Assembly (NCBI RefSeq): GCF_937616625.2
Contig: NC_065576.1
Coordinates: 12,526,501 to 12,590,500 of the forward strand
Reading direction: 5' to 3'
Source of the DNA: Mercurialis annua
Taxonomy: Eukaryota; Streptophyta; Magnoliopsida; Malpighiales; Euphorbiaceae
Length of the DNA: 64,000 bases
The position numbers were made by a program, and so were the translations under genes. Shown here piece after piece: positions 1 through 10,597 of the stretch; the stretch's first letter is position 1, and each line of letters opens with the position of its first letter. The notes beneath the pieces are model-generated. The model was not told where the DNA came from, did no database searches, and saw only the letters and a program-made list of their open reading frames with translations.

Positions 1-161
1 TAGTTATCGTACCTTAATCGACAATAATCCCAAAACAATGATGAAGAAAATCCAGAATACAAGCTGAAACGATGAACGGTAATCAAAAGATAAACTAAAC
101 TAATGTAAAACTAATGTCTAATGTGGCGAACTAAGCGAACCCTTTCTTCAATCTCTTAAGG

Positions 162-172
162 CGGTATTTATA
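162..172 (-). promoter_or_regulatory. TATA box of left-edge LTR
   Basis: The minus strand reads TATAAATACCG here, the same TATAAATACC form found in the Tekay and SIRE LTRs of this window. It lies about 130 bp downstream (minus sense) of the motif array. Confidence 0.5.
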
Positions 173-299
173 TGTCTTTTGGCTCAGAGAACGACTTTAG
201 GTCGAGTTTAAGTGAAAACCCAGAAGTGCCCTTGAGTTTGATGGTGTTTGGCAATGTTTCGGGGCATTTTTGTCCAAAACAGGTCGCAGGAACCCTCAA

Positions 300-472
300 G
301 TGCACGTTCGTGCATATTTTGTTGATTCTGGGGGTGCACGTTCGTGCTCCATAGGTACACGTTCGTGCACTCCAAGACTTAGCCAATTTTTCACTTTTTT
401 CTTCAGTTTCGCCTTCAATTTCCCTTCGGCCAAAGTACACGTTCGTGCACTTTAGGTTACACGTTCGTGCAC
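300..472. repeat. Five-copy array of GTACACGTTCGTGCAC motif
   Basis: Near-identical 15-16 bp units lie at about 300-314, 334-348, 355-370, 435-450 and 457-472. The core is ACGTTCGTGC, close to a palindrome (GTGCACGAACGTGYAC on the other strand). Spacing is irregular (7 to 65 bp), unlike a simple tandem repeat. Position upstream of a TATA box suggests U3 enhancer elements of an LTR. Confidence 0.75.
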
Positions 473-1003
473 TTTTTCTGCTGCACAACTGTCAACTTCA
501 AAAGGTCATAACTCGGTGTAGAAACGTCGGAATGATCCGATTCTTGATTCTATGGAAAGCTTTGGATGTCTACATTATTTCTTATGAAGAACAAAAAGTC
601 GATTGAAGTCTCTAAATATTCCAAAATATTCAATCAATGAAGAGGGATCAATTTCACAAGTAGAAACTTGTGCTCTCGGCGCCTATTTTCATCGAATCTT
701 CACACAACTTTCCTCAAACCTTCAATTACAATCACAATGGCTTACAAATGGCTTGAATATCATGAAAAACTCCCACATTATGCCTGAAATGCTCATACAC
801 AAAAATGAGTACAAAGAAGCTCAAAACCAACATCAAATGCACATATATGACCTATAAAACACATAGAATATAGGAGTATTTCTACTCCTATCACTCCTCC
901 ACACCCGGTTCCAAATTCGATCCAACCCTTTTTTTGTGTTTCTAGACTCGTTTGAGCTCAGAATAATGCACAGTTTGAACCCAAATGTATTGTTTTATTT
1001 GTA

Positions 1004-1262
1004 ATGGGCATGTCCCTGTCTATTTCTAGCCTCAAAGCCCAATTTATAATTTGTCCAGCTAACCAAGCCCAGAAGCCAATATCCTGTGCGACCAGCAACT
1101 TTCAGACCCGATTTTTATTCCATCCAAACTCGGAATCAACCCCGGTTAAAACTGGAGGACTTATATCAACAAGGCGGACAACTCCCGGGTTTCGCCTGAG
1201 AGCCAGTTCCGACCACATTGACGATGAAAACGCATCGAGTGTCAGACATTCCGGTCTACAAG
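1004..1262 (+). CDS. Possible orphan first exon with plastid transit-like N-terminus
   Basis: An ATG at 1004 opens about 86 codons, ending at a plausible splice donor (CAAG|GTTAAAAG, GT at 1263-1264); the frame would stop two codons past the junction if unspliced. The peptide is rich in Ser, Thr, Arg and Pro with few acidic residues for about 65 residues, then has GFRLRAS followed by an acidic stretch (SDHIDDENAS). That is the look of a chloroplast transit peptide with its cleavage region. I do not recognise the protein, and no later exon is visible before the NLR gene. It may be a captured or relic exon, or chance. Confidence 0.35.
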
Positions 1263-1667
1263 GTTAAAAGTATTTCTAATCTTATATGTATATCAACTGC
1301 CCATGTGCATGCTTGCAATGTTTAAACGCTTTCTAAAAGCATGATCCAATCCAGTATTAAGTATTAAAAGGTCAAAGGACTAATCACGTTAATTAGATAA
1401 ATCAATCAAAACCAGCAAATCACTTAGAAATCTTATGACTGACATGAAAAAGTAGTTAAAGGTTGTATAGACATTCAAGATGACTAATAATAAAATCAAT
1501 TCAAATCTAGAAACTGAGTTTTAGGCTTTGTGCATGTAATCAATCAAGACCAGCCAACTCTTTGTTATTTGTTAGAAACCTTTTAAGGCTAGGTGAATGC
1601 TTAGGAGTATTTGCTATTTACTAGAATCGAGCCATATGAGCGTCCTAAATTTGGTCCCTTTACGCTT

Positions 1668-1975
1668 CCATCTATGTTTAAATTCTTGCAATTTATATTG
1701 TGAACTGCATGAATGTTGAGATGAGATAAAACGAATACATCTAGCAAAAGTCTGATAAGTCAAGTATAAGAGTTTCGGTAGAATCCACGAACCCAGTCTT
1801 TTGATCCGACGTACGATCATCTCACTCATAAGCGAGTGAGGTTATCGAGTCGGTATAAAAAGAATTCCTATCTAAGATAGGTGGCGACTCCATATTTTCT
1901 CAAATATATCCTGTCCAAAATAGAGTTCTGCTATAAGTATGTACGAGCGGTCTCCAAATCTCATTGCGGTCACAA
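1668..1975 (+). repeat. Dispersed repeat, copy A (LTR-end/PBS-like)
   Basis: About 310 bp here matches 56011-56325 in the same orientation with scattered differences. Both contain an identical run GGTGGCGACTCCATATTTTC (1880-1899; 56230-56249). GGTGGCGACTCC resembles the LTR-end plus primer-binding-site region of some Tat/Ogre gypsy elements, so these may be two LTR-end remnants. That lineage call is inference from memory of such PBS sequences. Confidence 0.5.
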
Positions 1976-2370
1976 TCATATAATTATTTTCTGGATAAAA
2001 AAAGTGAGTTTTGAACCAGCAATCAAAAAATCAAATTTGCCCTGTTTTAAAAATTAAGTGCATTTTTCAGTTCAATCCCATTTATATCCGATTAAACTAT
2101 TAGAGTTTTACATAAAATTAGATTAGAAAACTCATCGGTTCTCGGTTAACCTGGTCCAAACGCCAATCCATCTTTAAAATCATTGGCTATTATGATAACA
2201 ATCTTGTAATAATAAATGGTTATAAAATTACCATCATTTTAATGACATGTCATTATGTAATAAGCGTAATCCACGAATGACGTGGTAGACTGAATTTACC
2301 TGAAAATTTCTCACTTAACGCTATCTAATAATTTTTCAAGTAATTGTACAAATAATATCTTCTTTGAAAT

Positions 2371-2388
2371 GTTGACTTTAAAGTCAAC
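2371..2388. promoter_or_regulatory. Inverted W-box pair upstream of the NLR
   Basis: GTTGACTTTAAAGTCAAC is a perfect 18-bp palindrome holding two head-to-head W-box cores (TTGAC), 44 bp before the NLR start codon. W-boxes bind WRKY factors, which commonly control NLR genes. Presence is seen; function is inferred. Confidence 0.5.
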
Positions 2389-2432
2389 AACAGCTTCCAC
2401 TTTTGTGCAGCTTCCATACAGAAAAGCCAAAA

Positions 2433-4994
2433 ATGGCGGATGCACTTGTTTCCGCAATATTACAGCAACTAGCCCAGATCATCGATAGGGAGCTACGCCA
2501 AGAAGTGAAACTAGTAGTGGGTGTGGACACAGAAATCCAAAATCTGTCGAGTCTTTTTAAGGCAATCCAAGCTGTTCTTGAAGATGCAGAGAGAAGACAA
2601 ATGAAGGAGATAGCCATCAAGAATTGGCTCATCAAGCTCAAAGATTTAGCCTATCAAATGGACGATGTGCTGGATGAGTGGAGCACTGCAATTCTCAAGT
2701 CTCAAATACATGCAACTCAACCTTCCAAGAAAAAGATGGTATGTTCTTTGTTTCCCTCCCCGGCGTTTTGTTTTAGTCTTAATCAAGTCGTTTTACGCCA
2801 CGATATTGCTGTTAAGATCAAACAAATTCGTGAGAGAATTGATGCAGTTTCTAAAGAGACGGTGTTCTATAATTTTAGGCAGGATAAAGAACAGAGAGTT
2901 GGGGATATGGTAGAACCTGGTAGGCTTAGTACCTCTTTTATTGATGTAGCTAGAGTTTGTGGTAGAGATGAAGATAAGAAAATTGTAGTTAGCAAATTGT
3001 TATCTGAAAGTGATCAAGGACCGGGAATCCGAATCCATGTCGTTTCGATTGTCGGGATGGGAGGAATTGGGAAGACTACTCTAGCACAATTAGCTTACAA
3101 TGATGATGATGTTAAGGTTCATTTTAAGAAGAGAATTTGGGTTTCTGTCTCGGAAACTTTCGATCAAATAAGGATTGCGAAAGCTGTTCTTGAATCGCTT
3201 ACCGGGTTTACTCCGAATTTAGCTGAATTGCAGTCGCTGTTACAGAACATTTCTAAATTGATTAGGAAAAAGAAGTTCCTTCTTGTGCTTGATGATGTGT
3301 GGACTCAAGATGATAAGGAGTGGGAACCGCTTAAATTGTCTCTCAAATGTGGTGCCCCTGGAAGTAGAATTTTGGTGACAACTCGGAAGGGAACTGTAGC
3401 CAAGAAGATGGAATCCAACTACCTGCTTAACTTGGGAAAACTCTCTGTAGATGAATGTTGGGCGTTGTTTAGTCAGGTGGCGTTTAACGGGAGGAGTAGG
3501 GATGAGTGCGACGAGTTGACCGAAATGGGTAAGAAAATTGCAAACAAATGCAAGGGCTTGCCTTTTGCAGCAAAAACTCTGGGAGATCTTATGCAGTTGA
3601 AAAGAAGTAAAGAAGAATGGAAAAATGTTTTAGCGAGTGAATTATGGGAGCTAGAGGAGATAGAACGCGGTTTATTTCCTCCTTTGCTCTTGAGCTACTA
3701 CGATTTACCTGCTACAGTACGGAGATGTTTCTTATATTGTTCTATATTCCCTAAAGGCTACAAGATGGAGAAGGATGCATTGGTTAATTTGTGGATGGCT
3801 CATGGTTATCTAGGCGGAGATGAGATGGAGTTACATGGCAAAGGTTATTTTGAGAACTTGGTAATGCATTCTTTCTTCGAAGATGTCAAAGAAATCGAAA
3901 AAGTTACAGAATTTAAGATGAGAAAGTTTCTCACAAGATTTAAAATGAACGATGTTATTCATGATTGTGTACAATTTCTAACAAATAATGAATGTTTTAT
4001 ATATGAAAAAGCTCGTCATTTAACAGTGACGGTTCCAGTAGATTCCCCATTTCCAATATTTGTTTGTAAAGTGAAAAATCTGCGCAGTCTCTCAGTTAAG
4101 ATGAAGAATGCTTCAACTTTTGCAGTATCACCAGATTTCTTCCAGCACTTGACTTGTCTAAGATCATTGGATTTGAGCGAATCTTCAATTAAAGAAATTC
4201 CAAGCGATGTTGGGAAACAAATACATTTGAGGTACCTCGATTTGTCTCACAATGCTTCTTTGGAGGAGTTGCCTGAAAGAGTATGTAATTTAATCAACTT
4301 GCAATGCTTGAATCTCACTTCATGTAGTGCTTTGAGACGATTACCACAAGGAATGGAAAAACTTTCCAGACTTAGACATCTGCAAATGATTGGCTCAGCA
4401 TTAACTTTCATGCCAAAAGGAATGCAAAGATTAAGCTCCCTTCAAACGTTATCTTATTTCATTATGCGTAGTGGCGAGGAAGTAATGGAAGCTGCAAATC
4501 TTGGAGAACTGAAAAGGCTAAACCAGCTACAGGGGAATCTGTTAATAAGGCATCTCAGAAATGTAGCAGATGTAAGGGAAGCTCTGAATGTAGAACTCAA
4601 GAATAAGAAAAATTTAAGTGGCTTGTTTTTGGACTTGACTCGGGATGAGATAGGGCTGCAAGTGAACGATGATGATCTATTTGAAGCATTACAGGCACCT
4701 TAAGAGTTGAAATATTTACGCATAGTTTTGTTTATAGGAACCTCATTCTCCAGTTGGATAGTCACATTGATGAACCTTAAGGAGCTTGAAATTATGGACA
4801 GCAAATGTGAGCTTTTGCCTCCTTTGGGTAGATTGTCCGCTCTTGCAAAACTAACAATGAATATTAGAAGTGTGAGAAGTTTGGATGTTGGATTTCTAGG
4901 AATAGCTACAAGCAACAGCAACCCGATAAATAATCACGAGGGAGGAGCATCTTCAACTACAACATTTGCGAAGTTGAAAGAACTAATTTTATTC
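2433..4994 (+). pseudogene. CC-NB-ARC-LRR (RGA-type NLR) resistance gene, broken
   Basis: Intracellular immune receptor of the coiled-coil NLR class. The ATG at 2433 (context AAAAATGGC) is the only sensible start and gives 756 codons to a TAA at 4701-4703. In order: Rx-type coiled coil from MADALV with DDVLDEW at residues 77-83; P-loop GMGGIGKTT (208-216); kinase-2 LLVLDDVW (283-290); GLPFAAKTLG (375-384); RNBS-D with CFLYCSIFPKGY; then KMNDVIHD, where the MHD motif (505-507) reads Met-Asn-Asp; then LRRs. After the TAA the same frame stays open with good LRR sequence (LPPLGRLSALAKL) to about 4994, where it runs into a gypsy element. Full RGA proteins are usually longer, so the C-terminal LRRs are lost. 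No intron is evident. Confidence 0.92.
4701..4703 (+). other. Premature in-frame TAA in the NLR LRR region
   Basis: Codon 757 of the NLR is TAA, and LRR-coding sequence continues in the same frame for about 97 codons. A single base change would explain it, and it is independent of the downstream transposon junction. Confidence 0.85.
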
Positions 4995-5330
4995 ATGGTG
5001 CAGTTTCATGGTACAATTTGAAGTGTTCTACATTCCAAAATCTGGGTACTTCTTGTCCTTCCATCATTTCCAGACGATATGCTCCTCTGTCGGTTGTCTT
5101 GATCACCCGATATGGTCCTTCCCAGTTGCTTTCTAGCTTTCCTACGCCCACGTTCCCTTTTCCTATTTCCGCGTCTCTTAGCACCAGATCTACTACCTTG
5201 AAGTCTCTTGCTTGTACTCTTTTGTTGTAGTATCTGGCTGCTTGACTTCGATAAGCTTCCGCCTGGACGTTTGCCGCATGTCTCCTTCCTTCAAGTTGGC
5301 CCTTGGGTCGTCTCAGTTCTTCTTCATTTG
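4993..5330 (-). pseudogene. Gypsy integrase C-terminal region
   Basis: The minus strand reads through VGKLESNWEGPYRVIKTT and ends in WNVEHFKLYH followed by a stop at 4993-4995. This is the usual C-terminal end of plant gypsy integrases (the LxxxWEGPY motif). The stop codon may be formed by host bases at the junction. Sequence upstream toward 5330 is frameshifted. Confidence 0.8.
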
Positions 5331-5340
5331 TTTCTTCGTT

Positions 5341-6275
5341 TTAGAGAGTTGTTCTTATGGCCGGGATTCCAATTTCCACTAGGATGACCACTTCTACCCC
5401 GTATGTTAGGCGGAATGGTGTTTCTCCCGTTCCTTTTCTTGGTGTCGTTATATACGCCCAGACTATGCTGTTTAGCTCCTTCTCCCAATTGCCTTTTGCT
5501 TCGTCTAATCTCTTCTTCAGACCTTTACAGAGTGTTCTGTTTGTGACCTCTGTCATTCTATTAGTTTGACGGTGTGCCACCGATGTGAACTTCAGGTCTA
5601 TTCCTAGGTTCTCGCAGAAACCCCTAAAGGTGGCGCTGTCGAATTGCTTCCTGTTGTCTGTTACAAAAGTCTTGGGTATGCCGAACCGGCACACCACTTC
5701 TCTCCAAAAAAATTCCTCCGCTTTGGCCGCGGTTATCATGAAATTGCTTCTACTTCTACCCATTTAGTAGAGTGATCGATCACCACAAAGATATACTTCT
5801 TCTAATTCTTTTTCGGTGGGAATGGCCCGAGGATGTCTATCCCCCACTTAGTTTCCTGGGCCGAAATGTGCGACCTGTGTCCATGCTTTTGGCATTTATC
5901 GCACTTCTTGACCAGCTCCTTTGAGTGTGCCTCCATGGTCGGCCAATAATATCCTTGCAAGGATGCTTTTCTCACCAGGGTTGTTGGCCCCTCGTGTGCC
6001 CCGCATATTCCGTCGTGTAGTTCGCTCAAGATGTACTGCCCTTTCCTCCATGATACGCATCTGCACCATGGGTGACTTACAACCGTTCGATATAGTTGGT
6101 AGATTGTGTATCGGGTGGTCGTTCTTCTTATCTTTTCTGCCTCTCCTCTGTCCTCGGGGGTCTTTCCCTCCTCTAAGTATCTCCAGATAGGCTCCATCCA
6201 TTCATCTATCTCTTGTATGGGGTAACTTGCTAGTGTGTCGATGGTTGGCGATGATATTTCCTCTTTGAATTCCAT
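5341..6275 (-). pseudogene. Gypsy integrase, frameshifted
   Basis: The N-terminal part (6275-5802) contains the HHCC zinc-binding module (H-E-L-H-D-G...CDKCQKHG) followed by GIDILGPFPP. The catalytic core continues in another frame (5763-5341) with FVTDNRKQFDSATFRGFCENLG, which carries the second catalytic Asp, and then TEVTNRTLCKGLKKRL, which carries the Glu region. The break between the frames falls at about 5763-5802. It cannot make an intact enzyme as it stands. Confidence 0.87.
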
Positions 6276-6439
6276 CTGTTGAAATTTATCGCTTTTCTCC
6301 GAGGCTACTTTTGCTATTACGTCCGCTTCTACGTTTTCTTCCCTTCCTATCTTTTTTAGCCATTGTCCTCCCCGCTTCTCAATTTCTTTTCGGAGTTATT
6401 TTTCTCTTTTGTGGTACTTTTTTAGGTTTTCTTTCTTTG

Positions 6440-7037
6440 TGGAAAACGTTCCGTCTATTTGTCCGACAAGCTATTGCGAGTCGCAGTGGATCTTCAAGCT
6501 CTCGGTTTTTACTTCGACTGCTAGTGCTAGCCCTGCTACCAGTGCTTCATATTCTGCCACGTTATTCGTTGCTTTGAAGCTTAAATGGACTCCTTATTCG
6601 ATTTGCACTTTATGTGGGCCTTTGAGGATGACTCCCGCTACTGCCCCCTTTTCATTCTTTGCTTCGTCGACGTAGAGTTCCCACTGTTCTTTTACCTCCG
6701 GTTCTACTACGGAACATACGGTTAACTCCGCTACAAAGTCGGCTAATGCTTGAGCTTTCATTGCTTGTCTGGGTTCATAATTGATGACATGTTCTCCTAG
6801 TTGTATTGGCCATTTGATCATTCTTCCCGAGAGTTCCGGTTTCTGGAGCGCTTGTATTAGAGGTTGATCAGTCCGCACGACTACCGGTTGTGCTTGGAAG
6901 TTTGGCCTCAAATTCTTTGTCGTTGTCGTCAATGCTAGCGCCATCTTTTCAATTTCCGGGTACCTATGCTCTGCATCTTTTAACGTCCGACTGACATAAT
7001 ACACTAGTAGCTGTTGGTCTGCCTCCTCTCTTACCAA
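6440..7037 (-). pseudogene. Gypsy RNase H plus second RNase H (aRH)
   Basis: The frame 7037-6594 has YYVSRTLKDAEHRYPEIEKM, the usual RT-linked RNase H signature, then VVRTDQPLIQAL, a linker, and a second start ELYVDEAKNEKGAVAGVIL that matches the extra archaeal-type RNase H of Tat elements. The canonical DGA of that second domain reads DEA here. The frame breaks at about 6594 and similar sequence goes on to about 6440. Confidence 0.8.
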
Positions 7038-7251
7038 AACTGTTGTGGTTGCGTCTCTGCATATTGAAATGTACAGATAAAGGTTTTTGCATCTCTGGGT
7101 CGGCTTAGCAGTGGTGGTTTCTTTAGGAACTTTTTTAGGTCATCAAAGGCTTGGTCTCACTCTTCTCCCCATTTGAACGTCTTCGTTTTCAGCATGTTGT
7201 AGAACAGAAGGCATCTCTTTGCCGATGACGAGATAAACCGTCCTAGTGTCA

Positions 7252-7310
7252 TTACTCTTCCATTAAGGATCTGCACCTCCCGTTACTCTTCCATTAAGGA
7301 TCTGCACCTC
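7252..7310. repeat. 31-bp-offset tandem duplication inside the gypsy pol gene
   Basis: A 28-bp segment at 7252-7279 recurs exactly at 7283-7310. The 31-bp offset is not a multiple of three, so the duplication itself shifts the pol reading frame between RT and RNase H. Confidence 0.9.
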
Positions 7311-8087
7311 TGGGTTCGCTTCCACTCGCCTTTGCGACACCATATATCCACGAAATTTCCATCCTTCCACTCTAAACATGCATTTTTCTAGATTCATCTT
7401 CATGTTGAATTTGTCGAGCACTTCCATCATCGTCCGTAGATCCTTCGGGTGGTCTTTTTCGCTTTTACTTTTCACAATCACATCATCGACGTACACCGCC
7501 ATTGTCTTGCCGATCTGATCTTTAAACATGTGTTTCATCCGTCGCTGACATGTTGCCCCTGCATTTTTCAGTCCAAACGTCACCATCGTGTAACAGTAAG
7601 TTCCCTCGTTGGTGACAAAGCTTGTCTTTATTTGATCATCTTCTTTCATCAGAATTTGGTTATGGCCCTGCGCCATATCCGCCAGGCTGTACAGCACATA
7701 TCTTGCGGTTGAGTCGACCAGTTGATCGATGTCGGGTAGGAGAAAGCAGTCCTTCGGGCAGACTTTGTTTAAGTCTGTGAAATTGACGAACATAAGGTGT
7801 CGTCTGTTTGCCTTCTTTAGGACCATGTTGCTCAGCCAATCTGGATATTGAACCTCCTTGATAAATCCCACCCCAAGCAGTTTTTCTACCTCTTCTATTA
7901 TTATCTTATATCGCTCTTCAGAATGCCTTCGCTTCTTCTGTCGTATTGGCTTCATGGTTGTGTTGACGTTCATCTCGTGGCATGCTACCTCTAGATCTAC
8001 TCCTTTGACCTTTGAGGCCTTCGTGTCGAATGTTCCTTGAAATTTGTGGAGCACGTTCTGAATCTCCGTTTTTGTCGATTTTCTCAT
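7263..8087 (-). pseudogene. Gypsy reverse transcriptase
   Basis: About 270 codons with the RT blocks in order: KKANRRHLMFVNFTDLNKVCPKD, FLLPDIDQLVD, the YSLADMAQGHNQI block, FVTNEGTYCYTMVTFGLKNA and the active-site box YVDDVIVKSK. Its end is scrambled by the 31-bp duplication at 7252-7310. A few motif residues are changed (for example GATCQRRM where GATYQR is usual). Confidence 0.88.
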
Positions 8088-8189
8088 ACCGGTGCCCCAT
8101 TTTTACGCTTTTCCTGGCATGAATTTCCCAAGGTTTCGTCTCACCGACCGATTCGGCTGTTGATTCCTCGCACGGTATTTCTAATATCT

Positions 8190-8640
8190 CGTCAATATGG
8201 AGCAGCTCGGCCATGGCTAAGAAGTGGCAGGTTTCCCCTTCTTCTAGACTTCCTTTAACCGTTATCGTTCCTCCTTCGGCGGGAATCATTATTCTCATGT
8301 TCCTCGTGTCAATGACTGCTCCTGACTCGTAGAGGAACGGCCGTCCCAATATAAGGTCATATGGGAGGTTCCTGTTTATGATCTGGAAAGGGAAGTAATC
8401 GTCCTCTCTTGTGCTCCCAAATCAATGAAACTCACCCGAATCTCCACTACTCCCATCGTCTGGAGTCTTCCGCCTCCTACTCCTTGTACGTCTCAAGATT
8501 TCCATTTACCCGGATCTGCTTCCACCCGTCGTCCGATAGGCCTTCGCTGTGATGACATTAGCACATGGTCCTGGATCTACTAATATTCTCCGGACCTCGC
8601 GCCCTCCTACTCTGTCTGTCACCACGGTTGGTCCTTACGG
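8190..8640 (-). pseudogene. Gypsy aspartic protease region
   Basis: Minus-strand translation near 8620-8520 gives ILVDPGPCANVITAKAY, matching the retroviral protease active-site block (D-S/T-G, here D-P-G). The frame from 8349 gives GRPFLYESGAVIDTRNM, the C-terminal protease block. At least one frameshift separates them. Confidence 0.68.
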
Positions 8641-8870
8641 TTCGTCCAGTAAGAGATCCGGAACTACACTACATTTGACTACCGGCGAGGCAGTTCTTTT
8701 CCGCTTGTATCCTCTCATCGGGTCTTCGTCATTCGCGGCTCTCTTTCTCTTGGTAGTCGGGTTTCTTTCGGATGTGTCCATCTTAGCTTGGCTACAAGTA
8801 TGGTTGTGGGTTTGCGTGGTGCTTGCCGCTCCCCGCTTCTATCACTAGAATTTGTTTTTGAGAACAGGTT

Positions 8871-8888
8871 CCTACAGACGGCGCCAAA
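8871..8888 (-). other. Primer binding site of the Tat gypsy element
   Basis: The minus strand reads TTTGGCGCCGTCTGTAGG immediately after the LTR end (…ATCTATCA). This is the typical plant Tat-type tRNA primer site. Confidence 0.75.
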
Positions 8889-9142
8889 TGATAGATGTGG
8901 GGATATTACAAATAGAGTTTAGTACATAATCAGACTCTGGTAATACATTCGGTTTGATAATATATATGTTGGTGAGATGTCAAGGTGTCCGATCCTTGTA
9001 AGAGTTTAGGATCGATCTATTTATAGGCGAGCGTGTATCCCTTACTTTTCCAAGTCGATGTGGGTTTTCGTGAACCATGTGTTTTATAAACTTCAGTACC
9101 TAACTAGATTTAATAGATTTTAATTAAAAGGAATTAGTTACA
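8889..9142 (-). repeat. 5' LTR of the Tat gypsy element
   Basis: On the minus strand it starts TGTAACTAATTCC at 9142 and ends CTATCA at 8889, 254 bp, with a TATA box (CCTATAAATAG, about 9015-9025). The start falls four bases past the splice donor of the terpene synthase exon. The start is inferred, because no second LTR is present for comparison. Confidence 0.65.
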
Positions 9143-9146
9143 TTAC

Positions 9147-9285
9147 CCCTTTCTTTAAGTAAGAGATAATGTGAAGATGTTGATCTTTAAGAACATCAAA
9201 AGCCAGTTCATTGATGCCGTTGTACAATGCTAGACAACATATTTTCATATACTTAGGAAGCTCATCAACTGCATCCATGTCCCAT
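9147..9285 (-). pseudogene. Terpene synthase exon, isolated
   Basis: Minus-strand exon of 139 bp bounded by a perfect acceptor (TTATTTCAG before 9285) and donor (GTAATG after 9147). After one phase base it encodes 46 residues: WDMDAVDELPKYMKIC, then LALYNGINELAFDVLKDQ, ending ISYLKKG. This is the conserved block of plant terpene synthases (TPS-b-like) that follows the DDxxD-containing exon; W-D-x-x-A…LP-x-YMKIC and LALYN-x-INE are signature residues. The 139-bp length fits the size I recall for this exon. No exon with DDxxD or the NSE motif is found on either side; a gypsy LTR begins four bases past the donor. The exon itself has no damage, but alone it cannot function. Confidence 0.87.
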
Positions 9286-10548
<1,263 letters not shown>

Positions 10549-10597
10549 TATTAATATTACCTAAAACGATTCAGAGATTTTTACCTACCTTTTTTCA

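Larger units (their letters stand above)
1..903 (-). mobile_element. Probable LTR fragment with U3 motif array, minus strand
   Basis: No real coding sequence is seen. On the minus strand the sequence has LTR promoter layout: a possible TG start near 903, then a five-copy array of a 16-bp motif at 300-472, then a TATA box at about 162-172, running off the window edge. A short perfect inverted repeat (AGGAGTA-TTTC-TACTCCT) lies at 872-889 near the presumed start. I see no polypurine tract or matching second LTR, so the LTR call rests on the array-TATA layout shared with clear LTRs elsewhere in the window. The small open frames here have no recognisable product. Confidence 0.42.
4993..9142 (-). 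mobile_element. Tat-lineage Ty3/gypsy element, gag deleted, 3' LTR missing
   Basis: Minus-strand order: LTR (9142-8889), primer binding site (8888-8871), protease, reverse transcriptase, RNase H plus a second (archaeal-type) RNase H, integrase, stop. The double RNase H and the GGCGCCGTCTGT binding site mark the Tat group. Only about 250 bp separate the binding site from protease-like sequence, so gag is absent. The pol frame is cut by several frameshifts and a 31-bp duplication. The downstream end joins NLR sequence directly at the end of the integrase region, without polypurine tract or 3' LTR, so this is not a simple insertion: its two flanks (NLR and terpene synthase) are unrelated. Confidence 0.88.

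Noticed and set aside
300..472. CRISPR-like spaced repeats
   Set aside because: Units are 16 bp with irregular gaps in plant DNA next to a TATA box; no array of equal spacers and no cas genes.
603..857. 84-codon open frame after the left motif array
   Set aside because: No homology, inside a probable LTR, low-complexity composition.
5018..6675. Plus-strand open frames within the Tat element
   Set aside because: They are shadows of integrase and RNase H coding on the minus strand, with Ser/Leu/Phe-rich products.
2433..9285. Functional cluster of resistance gene and terpene synthase
   Set aside because: The NLR is broken, the terpene synthase is one exon, and the two are joined only by a rearranged gypsy element.
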